A stretch of 64,000 nucleotides of DNA. Source: Bacteroidales bacterium (GTDB lineage: Bacteria; Bacteroidota; Bacteroidia; Bacteroidales; UBA932). Position 1 is the stretch's first letter. Each line of letters begins with the position of its first letter. The stretch is from NCBI GenBank assembly GCA_017469425.1, contig JAFUGJ010000101.1:1-64000 (forward strand). The letters are read 5' to 3'. Under the pieces are notes generated by a model. The model searched no databases and had not been told where the DNA came from. It saw nothing but the letters and a program-made list of their open reading frames with translations. Shown here one piece after another: positions 55,001-62,150 of the stretch. The translations under genes and the position numbers were made by a program.

Positions 55001-55404
55001 ATACCCTCGCACTGCCTTCAGGTCCGATAGTGCTCGTGCCTGAAGACTACGAAATCACTTCCGAGGACATGCCCGGCTGGCTCGTGGCTTCGGACGGGCC
55101 GCTCACCATCGCGCTCGACATCCAGCTCACCGATGCACTGCGCAGGGAAGGCACTGCCCGCGAACTTATCAACCGTATCCAGAACCTGCGCAAGGACAGC
55201 GGATTCGAGGTTACCGACCGCGTTAGCGTGCATGTCGTGGCCGATGGCGAGTCTTACGACGAACTTGAAGACGCTTTGGCGGATTATAAGGACTATATTG
55301 CATCGCAGACCCTCGCCGTGGCTCTGACCCTCGCCCGTGAAGGCGAAGGCGCAGAGGTGGAGTGGAACGATGCCGTAATAAAGATAAATGTAATACGAAA
55401 ATAA
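52015..55404 (+). CDS. ileS: Isoleucyl-tRNA synthetase
   Basis: Class I synthetase of 1129 residues. The HIGH-type motif appears as GIHHVM after PPSANGMP, the KMSKS motif as NKMSKRLGN, and the CP1 editing domain lies between about 190 and 400 (FLAWTTTPWTLPSNTAL). The length and the absence of a C-terminal zinc finger fit the eukaryote-like IleS type common in Bacteroidota. Two genes, dksA-like and lspA, follow at 9 and 3 nt spacing. Confidence 0.97.
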   Translation: MTFKEYKGLDLVATGNRVLERWKEHKAFENSLELSEGEPEFIFFEGPPSANGMPGIHHVMARSIKDAICRYKSQTGHKVRRRAGWDTHGLPVELSVEKKLGITKADIGTKITVEEYNRTCREEVMKYTAEWENMTQRVGYWVDMNDPYITYDNRYIETLWYLLRRIYDKGLLYKGKTIQPYSPTDGTGLSSHELNQPGCYKDVTDTTATVQFEVVRNEVSEKLFGEGPVYFLAWTTTPWTLPSNTALCVGPKIDYVRVKSTNPYTGEPAVYVLAEALVGAWFNDKIPYEVLPGKMKGTELAGIAYRQLIPWFKPDGKAFEVILGDYVTTEDGTGIVHIAPTFGADDKKVATIAGIAPLMVVDRDGNPQAQVDRQGRFYRLEDLDPAYVAASVDPSYKEFEGRYVKNAIENFFRQFSGQEPLGKDAPTLDIDLSVMLKAQGKAFRIQKHVHSYPHSWRTDVPILYYPLDSWFIRTSAVKDDMVALNNQIRWKPESTGTGRFGVWLENIQDWNLSRSRFWGTPLPIWRTEDGKEEICIGSVKELYSEIEKAVGAGFMASNPLKLQGFNPDDMSKENYDRIDLHRPYVDEIFLVSPSGRKMVRESDLIDVWFDSGAMPYAQTGLRGLGTSDFGSTADFIAEGVDQTRGWFYTLHAIHTMVSGTPAFKRVISNGLVLDKNGNKMSKRLGNAVDPFKALDTYGADALRWYMLTNAQPWDNLRFDEAGVDEVRRKFFGTLYNTYSFFALYANVDGFDPCAEEVPVALRPEIDRWIVSLQNSLIRDVRAAYEDYDITLAGRLIQTFVCDHLSNWYVRLNRKRFWGGEFSADKLSAYQTLYGVLRTVALLSAPIAPFYADELWRDLVPASECVHFESMPEADGALIDKDLEQRMELAQKATSLVLALRRKVNIKVKQPLAKMLIPVISEELRSALEKVKDIILAEVNVKDAEFIADTAGIITKKIKPNFRVLGKKHGARMKEIAAAFAKLDQAGISDIQASEQYTLALPSGPIVLVPEDYEITSEDMPGWLVASDGPLTIALDIQLTDALRREGTARELINRIQNLRKDSGFEVTDRVSVHVVADGESYDELEDALADYKDYIASQTLAVALTLAREGEGAEVEWNDAVIKINVIRK

Positions 55405-55413
55405 GTATATACT

Positions 55414-55815
55414 ATGGCAGAACAAGTTAAAACCCGTTATTCTGATGAAGAGCTTGCCGAGTTCAGGCAAATCATCGAAGGAATGCTGGAAAAGGCCAAG
55501 GCGGAGTACAACACACTCAGGGCCGTGGTAATGCACGGGGGCAACAACGACATCGAGGACACTTCGCCCTCGTTCCGTACTGTAGAGGATGATGGAGCCA
55601 ACCAGCTTACGAAAGAAGAGGCGAGCCAGCTCGCACAGCGCCAGTACAAGTTCATAAAGAACCTTGAGGCTGCGCTCATCCGCATTGAAAACAAGACTTA
55701 TGGAATCTGCCGGGTTACCGGCAAACTGATTCCGAAGGAGAGGCTTCGCCTTGTTCCTCATGCCACGCTCACCGTGGAGGCCAAGGAGATGCTTGCAAGG
55801 CAGGGTAAGAATTAG
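55414..55815 (+). CDS. TraR/DksA family protein lacking the zinc cysteines
   Basis: 133-residue DksA-like protein. N-terminal coiled-coil (about 10-95) and a C-terminal segment YGICRVTGKLIPKERL in the place of the C4 zinc finger; only one of the four cysteines is present, a form often seen in Bacteroidota. It may bind RNA polymerase's secondary channel and modulate transcription. It sits between ileS and lspA in one operon. Confidence 0.87.
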   Translation: MAEQVKTRYSDEELAEFRQIIEGMLEKAKAEYNTLRAVVMHGGNNDIEDTSPSFRTVEDDGANQLTKEEASQLAQRQYKFIKNLEAALIRIENKTYGICRVTGKLIPKERLRLVPHATLTVEAKEMLARQGKN

Positions 55816-55818
55816 CTT

Positions 55819-56367
55819 ATGAAAGTGTCCAGGGGGGCGAGGCTCCTCATATTGGGAGTATTGTTGGTTGTCGTCGATCAGGTGATAAAGTACCTGGTCA
55901 AGACCAATATGTCGCTTGGCGAACAGATTCCCGTCATCGGGAACTGGTTCCGCCTTTGTTTCGTTGAAAACGAGGGCATGGCTTTCGGAATGAAGTTCGG
56001 GGGCAGCGTGGGCAAGTTCCTGCTGTCGCTTTTCCGCATTGTGCTGTTTTGCCTGCTCTGCTGGTGGATTTCCTCACTCGACCGTAAAAACAAGGCACCT
56101 GCAGGCGTTCTCGTAGGCTTGACCATGATTACTGCCGGGGCCCTCGGCAACATTATAGACTGCCTTTTCTACGGGCTTGTATGGGATTATGCTCCGTTCA
56201 TGTTCGGAAAGGTAGTGGACATGTTCTATTTCCCGCTAATCCATAATTCAGCCGGAGAAGTCATATTTTTCAGTCCGGTGTTCAATTTTGCCGATTCCTG
56301 CGTGACGGTCGGAGCTTTCTATCTGCTCCTTTTCCAGTGGAAATTCTTTGTGAAGGAAGAAAAATAA
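55819..56367 (+). CDS. lspA: Lipoprotein signal peptidase (signal peptidase II)
   Basis: Cleaves prolipoproteins at the lipobox cysteine, consistent with the many lipoproteins in this window. 182 residues, four membrane helices; conserved blocks VDQVIKYLV, FVENEGMAFG, GALGNIIDCL (first catalytic Asp) and FNFADSCVTVG (second). Somewhat longer than the usual 165 owing to an insert around 140-150. Its stop lies in the first arm of a bidirectional terminator. Confidence 0.95.
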   Translation: MKVSRGARLLILGVLLVVVDQVIKYLVKTNMSLGEQIPVIGNWFRLCFVENEGMAFGMKFGGSVGKFLLSLFRIVLFCLLCWWISSLDRKNKAPAGVLVGLTMITAGALGNIIDCLFYGLVWDYAPFMFGKVVDMFYFPLIHNSAGEVIFFSPVFNFADSCVTVGAFYLLLFQWKFFVKEEK

Positions 56368-56403
56368 AATCAGCCTCGGAGCAATCCGAGGCTGATTTCT
56401 TTT
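56367..56403. terminator. Bidirectional terminator between lspA and the beta-barrel gene
   Basis: 14-bp perfect stem (56367-56380 with 56385-56398) and a 4-nt loop, flanked by A run on the left and T-rich sequence on the right. It serves the two convergent operons. Confidence 0.9.
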
Positions 56404-56416
56404 CAATACGCCGGTT

Positions 56417-56983
56417 TTAGAACAGGTATGCCACGCCGAAGTGGAAACCACCGGTCGTGACAGAGTCGTCGGATTCCTTTATGCGGTTCAGCAGACCCTT
56501 GTTGTAACCTACGCTGATGCGTATGATGTCCATTACATCAAGAGCTACGCCTCCGCCGACGAGAATGTCGAAGCGCTTGGCAATGTCAACATCCTTGTCG
56601 TAAAGGTTGATGCTTACACCGGAACTCTCCACTTTGTCGCTGAGTCCGATGCTGAAGGTAGGGCCGAGGAATGGAACAAGGTTGAATCCTTCGGCAAGAG
56701 TGACGGTGTAGTTGGCAAGAACGGGAATTCCCAAGTTGAATTCCTTGATGGTTGCGCCGCCTTGATCGCCGCTGAGGAAGTTGACGACTGCGCCGAGCGA
56801 AACTGCCAGGCTCTGGTCGAGTACATAATTGTAGTTGGCACCGACATATACGCCTCCTACGGAGTAGGAATCGTCGCCGTCCGAATACTTTTTGCCCTGA
56901 TAACCTGCGCCGACTCCAATCTGTGCGCTTGCACTGATGGCTGCTGCAGCCGCGAGTGCGAGAGTGATGATAATTCTTTTCAT
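56417..56983 (-). CDS. Small outer-membrane beta-barrel protein
   Basis: 188 residues with a signal peptide (about 1-21, ending SASAQ) and alternating amphipathic strands ending in HFGVAYLF, the terminal-Phe beta-barrel signature. It resembles eight-stranded 'outer membrane beta-barrel domain' proteins. Function is unknown; such barrels act as small porins or assembly partners. It lies 14 nt after the EF-hand membrane protein and is the last gene of the operon. Confidence 0.82.
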   Translation of the reverse strand: MKRIIITLALAAAAAISASAQIGVGAGYQGKKYSDGDDSYSVGGVYVGANYNYVLDQSLAVSLGAVVNFLSGDQGGATIKEFNLGIPVLANYTVTLAEGFNLVPFLGPTFSIGLSDKVESSGVSINLYDKDVDIAKRFDILVGGGVALDVMDIIRISVGYNKGLLNRIKESDDSVTTGGFHFGVAYLF

Positions 56984-56997
56984 GTTATATATACTGA

Positions 56998-59199
56998 TTA
57001 TTCTGCATTTTCAGATATGGTTTCTTCAACTGTTTCCGCTGCATCGACTGCGGCTTCCACTGCTTCGGCGGCCTGCTGTTTGGCAGCCTTGCATGCCTGG
57101 TACTTCGTGTATCCGAGGTAACCGCATCCTGCCAGAAGGAGCACGACTATCGTCCAGACAAGGCAGCGCTTGCGCACCACCTTCTTGCGCTCTGCAGGGT
57201 CAACCGCAGTAAGCTTGGGATATTTTACGAGAGTGGTAAGCGTCTTTCCGAACTTCGTGTTCACATACGCGGCGGCATTGATGGCCCAGCCGTTGGCATT
57301 GAGCACGGGGCCGAGGTCGCGCTTGCGGAGTTTGCGCCAGGTGATGAATACGGAAGGCAGGGAAATTACCAGCATAACGGCGATGATTACGAGAACCACT
57401 TTGACGAATCCGAGGTTCGCGGCTCCTTTCGCAAGCGATACGAGCGCCTGTCCGATGAATCCGAGAGCCATGCCTATTGCGGCGAAGATGCCTGCGAACT
57501 TGGCGATGTCGAAGGTACTCTGCACGGTTGCGGCGGCTCCTTCCTTGCTTGAGGTAGCGCTGTCGGCCGAAGCGGTGAGATTCGCCATCGAAGCGTCGTT
57601 CTTTTCCGCTGCGGACTTGTCAATCTTGTCGGAAATCCATTTGCCTACCTTCTTATACGGAGCCCAGAAAGCCTGGCGGAGGCTGATGGGATTGTCGATG
57701 ATGCCGGTGACGGTTGCGTCGTACTGCTCTCCTGCGCGGTCGTAGAAGATTGCGTTCTTTCCGACGCGAAGTCCGTCCACATCACCGTCGGTAAGCACGG
57801 CTGCAATGGGGAAACTCTTGCCGCTGACTTTGCTCACGCAGTTGCAATACAGGATATACATTCCGCTCAGGGCCGAAATATCTCCCTGCTTTCCGGCATC
57901 CAGGACCTTGACGCACAGGTCAGTGCTTCTCTGGTCGATGTAGAGCCGTCCTGCCTGGAAGATGGCTTTGGTGTCGGGATTTTTGTCGTAGAAGTCTTCA
58001 AGCACGACATAGTTCTTGAGGAAAGTGTAGAAGTCGCGCACATAGTGCAGGAGCTTGTCTACGGCCTCGATGCTGAGGGCTTCTTCCTCAAGGGCCTTGT
58101 CCTCAGCGATGAGTCCGAGCAGTATTGCCTTGCAGTCGGCCTTGAGCGCTGCATTGACCGCTTCGATGCCGAGGGGTTCGACTTCGGCGCCCTTCTTTGC
58201 GGCTTTCCAAGCATTGTAGCTGTCGAACTTCGCAAGGGTTTCCTGCCATTCAGCCTCGCTGATTTCTTCCTTATCGGGGAAAACCAGGCTTTTCAGCGCT
58301 GCGACTGCGCCCTGCCATGCGGGGTTGATGCCGTTTCCGAGGGGAAGTTTTCCGTCTTTTACGGGACGGGCGAGGGGATAGGTCGCAATTTCTCCCGTGG
58401 CTGCGGAAAGGTCGCCACCGCTGATGGCTCCGACCTTGTCCACCGACACATCCACGACTCCGGCAACGCTTTCGTCGAAGCTGATGAGTTTGCAGCGCAT
58501 GAAGAAATCGGCAACTTTATCTTTTACGGCCTCGCATGCGGCAAGGGCTGCTTCTGTGTTGTCGCCGAAAGGTCCTTTGTCTTCGGCGGCCTTCCATGCG
58601 CTGTAATCTGCGAGGGCTGTGTAGAAGGCTTCAATCTGGTCGGTATTCACGCCATCCGCGCCGCTGCGGTCCTTGCTGGAGCCGATGGTGGCGATGATGT
58701 TCTTGATGGTCTCTTTGATTTGCCCGTCATCAGTGCTGGCTTCGGTGATGATGCCGTCGCCGTTGAAGCGGGTTTCGGCAAATATTTTCTCGTTGTCGGA
58801 AGTTTCGGCAAGGGAGATGCCGTCCTTCTCGATGCCGAGGTTTGAAAGAATCTGGCGGGCGGATTTTTCGAGCCTTGCGCCTTCTTCGCTCTTCTTGTTG
58901 AAGTCGCTGAATTTCAGGCTGTCGCCGCCTTTGATAAGGATTTCGGGGGTCTTCAGCACCGAGGTGAGCCACTGCGAAGCTGCAATGACTTCATCGACAT
59001 GGATGCGTCCGTCGCCGTCGGCATCCAGGAGGGAAAGGGTCTTGGCATCGAACTCCAAGCCTGTGGTGGGGCAGCTGAGCACCGTCCACTTCTTGCGGTC
59101 GAGTTCGTGCAGGTGTGCGATGTCTTCACCGCTTTCAATCTTCACGCGGACGGACCCGCCCACGGAAGCGTATTTCCAGTTGTAGCTTTCTTTGGACAT
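56998..59199 (-). CDS. Large EF-hand-containing membrane protein, function unknown
   Basis: 733 residues without signal peptide. A perfect 12-residue EF-hand loop lies at D59-E70 (DADGDGRIHVDE); a second, degenerate one (FNGDGIITE) near 145-155. The central 160-520 region is helical and lacks recognised motifs. Three hydrophobic segments lie near 587-610, 622-645 and 690-712, so the C-terminal third anchors it in the inner membrane with an Ala/Glu/Val-rich tail. Calcium or other divalent-cation sensing is suggested only by the EF-hand. It is between an EEP lipoprotein and a beta-barrel protein in one operon. Confidence 0.75.
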   Translation of the reverse strand: MSKESYNWKYASVGGSVRVKIESGEDIAHLHELDRKKWTVLSCPTTGLEFDAKTLSLLDADGDGRIHVDEVIAASQWLTSVLKTPEILIKGGDSLKFSDFNKKSEEGARLEKSARQILSNLGIEKDGISLAETSDNEKIFAETRFNGDGIITEASTDDGQIKETIKNIIATIGSSKDRSGADGVNTDQIEAFYTALADYSAWKAAEDKGPFGDNTEAALAACEAVKDKVADFFMRCKLISFDESVAGVVDVSVDKVGAISGGDLSAATGEIATYPLARPVKDGKLPLGNGINPAWQGAVAALKSLVFPDKEEISEAEWQETLAKFDSYNAWKAAKKGAEVEPLGIEAVNAALKADCKAILLGLIAEDKALEEEALSIEAVDKLLHYVRDFYTFLKNYVVLEDFYDKNPDTKAIFQAGRLYIDQRSTDLCVKVLDAGKQGDISALSGMYILYCNCVSKVSGKSFPIAAVLTDGDVDGLRVGKNAIFYDRAGEQYDATVTGIIDNPISLRQAFWAPYKKVGKWISDKIDKSAAEKNDASMANLTASADSATSSKEGAAATVQSTFDIAKFAGIFAAIGMALGFIGQALVSLAKGAANLGFVKVVLVIIAVMLVISLPSVFITWRKLRKRDLGPVLNANGWAINAAAYVNTKFGKTLTTLVKYPKLTAVDPAERKKVVRKRCLVWTIVVLLLAGCGYLGYTKYQACKAAKQQAAEAVEAAVDAAETVEETISENAE

Positions 59200-59211
59200 A
59201 TCGTTGTTTGT

Positions 59212-60060
59212 TTAGAATACGAGGATTGCCGCCACGGGGTAGTGGTCGGAAATGTAGGGGATGTTTTCGTAGGTCTTGCGAATGCATTCGAACAGCGGGG
59301 TGGCGCTGAATCCGGATTCGTAGATGTAGTCGATGGCGGTGTCGCGGTCGGTCGTGCCCCATCCGTTGTAGGTTACGAGGCTGTCGGTGACGGGAGCGAT
59401 GTCACGCACGGATTCCATGCGCCCGACGAGGCTCTGCAGGCAGGGGTCGCCAAGCTCGACATTGAAGTCGCCTGTGAGAATCATGGGGTATCCTTCGGGA
59501 TTTATGTCGTCGATGCGGTCAACGATGAGGCTGAGCCCCTTGGCACGGGCAACAGGTCCGATGTGGTCCAGATGCGTATTTACATAGTAGTAATTCTTGT
59601 TGTAGCGCTTGTCTTTGAGAAGGGCCCAGGTTGCGGTGCGGAAGCACGCGGCGTCCCATCCCCTGGAAGGAACCTCCGGGGTCTCGGACAGCCAGAAATT
59701 GCCCCATTTTACAAGTTCCTGCGTCTTGGTGTTCCAGAAGATGGCCATCACTTCGCCCTTGGTGTCGCCGTCGTCGCGGTGTACGCCTACATATTTGTAA
59801 TCGGGGCAGGTTTCGGTGAGATAGTCAAGTTGCATCTGCAACGCTTCCTGCAGGCCGAAAATGTCCGGCTGCTGGTCTGCAATCATTGCGGGCGACGCGC
59901 TCTTTCGCTTGTCCCAGTGATTGTCGCCGTCGTGGGCGGTACCTACGCGGATGTTGTAGGATATTACCTTTAGGGTCTGTTGTTTTTCTTTTTTGCAGCC
60001 GCTGAGGCTTGCGGGGAGAATGACGGCAATGCCGAGAAGGATGATGAATATTCGTTTCAT
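59212..60060 (-). CDS. Endonuclease/exonuclease/phosphatase family lipoprotein
   Basis: 282-residue EEP protein; lipobox LSGC, Cys22, so likely membrane-anchored outside the cytoplasm. Family elements: SYNIRVG (Asn ligand), FGLQEAL (Glu), NTHLDHIG (His), LTGDFNVELGDP (Asp/Asn), and SDHYPV at the C-terminus (catalytic pair). Related proteins hydrolyse nucleic acid, phosphoinositides or sphingomyelin; nothing here selects among them. First gene of a three-gene minus-strand operon with its own promoter at 60086-60116. Confidence 0.88.
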   Translation of the reverse strand: MKRIFIILLGIAVILPASLSGCKKEKQQTLKVISYNIRVGTAHDGDNHWDKRKSASPAMIADQQPDIFGLQEALQMQLDYLTETCPDYKYVGVHRDDGDTKGEVMAIFWNTKTQELVKWGNFWLSETPEVPSRGWDAACFRTATWALLKDKRYNKNYYYVNTHLDHIGPVARAKGLSLIVDRIDDINPEGYPMILTGDFNVELGDPCLQSLVGRMESVRDIAPVTDSLVTYNGWGTTDRDTAIDYIYESGFSATPLFECIRKTYENIPYISDHYPVAAILVF

Positions 60061-60085
60061 CTTGCTGAATGGATTTAGATTTACA

Positions 60086-60116
60086 CAAAAGTAACTTTTT
60101 TATTCCATTTGTCAAA
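60086..60116 (-). promoter_or_regulatory. Promoter of the EEP/EF-hand/beta-barrel operon
   Basis: Minus strand TTTG (complement of 60113-60116), 19 nt spacer, TACTTTTG (complement of 60086-60093), 25 nt before the ATG at 60060. The -33 abuts that of the divergent tRNA-Ser promoter. Confidence 0.7.
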
Positions 60117-60139
60117 ATAAATAAAAATCCATAACTTTG
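60108..60139 (+). promoter_or_regulatory. Promoter of tRNA-Ser
   Basis: TTTG (60108-60111), 20 nt spacer, TAACTTTG (60132-60139), about 65 nt upstream of the tRNA 5' end. Confidence 0.7.
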
Positions 60140-60208
60140 CGTTCCCTTTCGGACTGGAGTTCCGTCTGGGCACGCCTTGCAGCCGGAAGTGCTGCACCGC
60201 GTTAACAT

Positions 60209-60293
60209 GGAGGAATGGCCGAGTGGTCGATGGCGGCAGTCTTGAAAACTGTTGTGCGGCAACGCACCGGGGGTTCGAATCCCTCTTCCTCCG
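60209..60293 (+). tRNA. tRNA-Ser (anticodon UGA)
   Basis: 85 nt. Acceptor stem GGAGGAA (60209-60215) pairs with TTCCTCC (60286-60292), discriminator G60293. Anticodon loop CTTGAAA gives TGA at 60243-60245, and a long variable arm (GTGCGGCAACGCAC) is present as expected for serine. CCA is not encoded. Its 3' end is duplicated at 60469-60482. Confidence 0.96.
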
Positions 60294-60299
60294 CGCAAT

Positions 60300-60429
60300 G
60301 CAATCAGAATCAGGTGCCGCACATGAGTGCGGCATTTGTGTTTGCCGGTGCGCCCGTTGAAAGCTTGCTTTCATAAGGGTGTGCCGGCAAACACAAAGCA
60401 ACCTATGGTTGCACCTGCATACTGATTGC
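60300..60429. repeat. Nested palindrome downstream of tRNA-Ser
   Basis: Outer arms GCAATCAGAATCAGGTGC (60300-60317) and GCACCTGCATACTGATTGC (60411-60429) enclose a hairpin (60315-60322 with 60327-60334) and a longer one whose 14-bp arms are 60335-60348 and 60384-60397. The small hairpin with TTT may end the tRNA transcript; the whole could be a structured RNA or a miniature element. Confidence 0.65.
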
Positions 60430-60468
60430 TCCCGGACATCAGGGAAAAGGCACGGCGCGGCCGTGGCT

Positions 60469-60482
60469 AATCCCTCTTCCTC
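60469..60482 (+). repeat. Duplicated 3' end of tRNA-Ser, possible att remnant
   Basis: AATCCCTCTTCCTC repeats 60278-60291 of the tRNA exactly, 191 bp downstream. Short duplications of a tRNA 3' end are left by tyrosine-recombinase integration. No integrase gene is present in the window. Confidence 0.5.
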
Positions 60483-60815
60483 TTCGCTCAGGAAGAAGCT
60501 TGGTTTGCGTCAGGCTCTTTTTAGGGGCGCTGCCCCTGATGTATTCCGCGGATTCCGGCCTTCGTCCTTCGGACCGGCCTCCGCCGTTTGCGCTGGGGCT
60601 CTCAATGAATATTCTTCTGAACTATTGCTTGCCGACAGTGCGGGAAGGCCAAGGTGGCTGACACCTTCGGCCCTGGCGGGCCTTAAATAGGCTGAAATGT
60701 CTTCAAGCTGCCGGAGGCCTGTCAGTTGTTGGACCACCTCCGTAAAAATAGGCCGTTTTTGACGGACCCATGCCAGGTTGTTGGACCACCTCCGGCATCG
60801 AAGCCTTGTTTTGAT
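60483..60815. other. Gene-free stretch with GC-rich palindromes and an 18-bp repeat
   Basis: Contains short palindromes (AGGGGCGCTGCCCCT; the CCGGCCTTCG/CGGACCGGCC region) and the direct repeat GTTGTTGGACCACCTCCG at 60725-60742 and 60777-60794. No supported gene on either strand. Confidence 0.5.
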
Positions 60816-60968
60816 TTGAAAAGAATTAATCGGCGTCGAAATAATTGGGCAGCGATTTTGCTGCGCGATATTAAATAATTGATTATTAATAACTTCGCAA
60901 CTTACTATCGCTGGAAATGAGCGATAGTTTTTAAGTAATCGCCTGGCTATTAACGATTTAAGGACGCG
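60816..60968. repeat. Long direct repeat, copy C, containing the hairpin family
   Basis: About 90% identical to 63491-63645 in the same orientation. It includes a GCAGC/GCTGC hairpin and ACTATCGCT/AGCGATAGT (60904-60928), the inverted form of the 18807/25007 hairpin. Confidence 0.85.
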
Positions 60969-61190
60969 CGAGCAATATAGACTGAACTTTTCGTGTGCTT
61001 CTCTCCTATCGGGAAAGAGGCATGAGATGAAAGCAGATTCTTTGACACCGTAGGTTTTATTGTATAGTTTAACCACTAAGCATGGTGCATAGCTGCCTCT
61101 CCAAAAACGCAGTTTGGGGGAGAAGTTGTCACCCCTATGGAGAATAATTCTTATATTTATAGCTTGAAATAAGATACACAGAATAGAGCT
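60969..61190. other. Leader region before the zinc-ribbon-like gene
   Basis: 222 nt, AT-rich, no supported gene and no complete promoter. A TATATTTA near 61151-61158 is a near-match to the -7 element. Confidence 0.35.
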
Positions 61191-61772
61191 ATGGAAGATT
61201 CTTTGAAGGAACTGAATAATAGTGTTGACAAATATATTGCCGATGGTACATTTACCGAGGATGCCTTCAATAGGTATGCTCAGTCGTTTTGCTGGTACTG
61301 CGGAAATACCTATGTGGACGGAAAAGTTTACAAGGATGTCATCCACTTTTCTCGATATGAATCCAAAAGGGTGGGCGCGAAAAGAGTCTCAAGAACAGAA
61401 TACAAAACAATTGAGGTGCATCAATGTAGAAATTGCTGGCACATCCACGAAGATGAATCTTCTTGCATTGAAAGAGCGCAGTCAATTTTCAAAAAGGCAT
61501 ATTGGGGACTTGCAATAGCAGTTCCAATCATTCTATTCCTCTCCACTGAGCCTTGGGATAATTGGAATTGGGAAATTCTTGGAATATTAGCGTTCTGGGC
61601 TGTTCTTCTTTCCTTTGCCGCTTATTTTATTGTTCGGGCAATTGTAATGATGATTGTCTCTGAAAAAGTTCATAAAGAAGTCGTCAACAAATATCACCTC
61701 CGTAAAAGAGAAGATATCCCAGCTGTCAAAAAGGCACTTAAACACAAGTGGAAAATTGACAGATTTCTTTGA
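61191..61772 (+). CDS. Zinc-ribbon-like two-helix membrane protein
   Basis: 193 residues. The soluble N-terminal part carries two cysteine pairs, CWYC (about 34-37) and CRNC (about 79-82), suited to a four-cysteine zinc site. Two membrane helices follow (about 103-118 and 128-153), then a basic tail. It is not a family I recognise by name. Base composition is more AT-rich than the core genome, and it lies in the segment bounded by repeats C and D, next to an AAA ATPase. It has its own terminator, so the two genes are separate transcripts. Confidence 0.7.
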   Translation: MEDSLKELNNSVDKYIADGTFTEDAFNRYAQSFCWYCGNTYVDGKVYKDVIHFSRYESKRVGAKRVSRTEYKTIEVHQCRNCWHIHEDESSCIERAQSIFKKAYWGLAIAVPIILFLSTEPWDNWNWEILGILAFWAVLLSFAAYFIVRAIVMMIVSEKVHKEVVNKYHLRKREDIPAVKKALKHKWKIDRFL

Positions 61773-61777
61773 TTCAG

Positions 61778-61802
61778 CGCTCACTCCGGTGAGCGTTTTT
61801 TG
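61778..61802 (+). terminator. Terminator of the zinc-ribbon-like gene
   Basis: CGCTCAC (61778-61784) pairs with GTGAGCG (61789-61795), followed by seven T residues. Confidence 0.88.
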
Positions 61803-61865
61803 TTTTCCAGAGGAGGTGTTGGAACCAGCGCATTCTCCGCAATCTTCCTCTTAGGATTCACCTGC

Positions 61866-62072
61866 TTAAGAGCTCCGGTCTTGGTAGAGCGCCATCTCCC
61901 GGCAGCAGGCTACCAGCAGGTACAACTTCTTGGCCGTTTCCTTCAGGCCCCTTGCCTTGGGAAGAGCCGTCACCGGATTCACCGAGACAACGGCTCCATC
62001 CATCCGGCATGGCTGGTCGGTAGCCCGGAGGCGCTTGGCCTCGTTCGATATCTTCTTTCTGTCTTTTGTCAT
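61866..62072 (-). CDS. Small hypothetical or remnant protein
   Basis: 68-codon frame (MTKDRKKISNEAKRLRATDQ...) with a basic N-terminus and composition closer to real protein than to shadow sequence. It has no clear promoter and no recognised relatives. It may be the truncated start of a phage-type gene, since the region around it is GC-richer than its two neighbours. The rest of the 61803-62096 gap shows nothing else. Confidence 0.3.
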   Translation of the reverse strand: MTKDRKKISNEAKRLRATDQPCRMDGAVVSVNPVTALPKARGLKETAKKLYLLVACCREMALYQDRSS

Positions 62073-62096
62073 AAATCAAAGAATGTGTTTACATTT

Positions 62097-62128
62097 TTTG
62101 TAATTACAATTTTTGTTTTATACCTTTG
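62097..62128 (+). promoter_or_regulatory. Promoter of the AAA ATPase gene
   Basis: TTTG (62097-62100), 20 nt spacer, TACCTTTG (62121-62128), ATG 22 nt later. It supports the start at 62151 over the longer frame opening at 61800. Confidence 0.75.
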
Positions 62129-62150
62129 CGGTGGTAAATCACACATTAGG

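Noticed and set aside
60725..60794. 18-bp repeat GTTGTTGGACCACCTCCG twice, considered as a minimal CRISPR
   Set aside because: Only two units, no cas genes, and the surroundings are palindrome-rich intergenic DNA.
60510..61346. 278-codon minus-strand frame
   Set aside because: Runs through copy C of the long repeat, a hairpin and the start of the zinc-ribbon-like gene; its tail (AEAGPKDEGRNPRN) is the usual translation of a GC-rich palindromic repeat.
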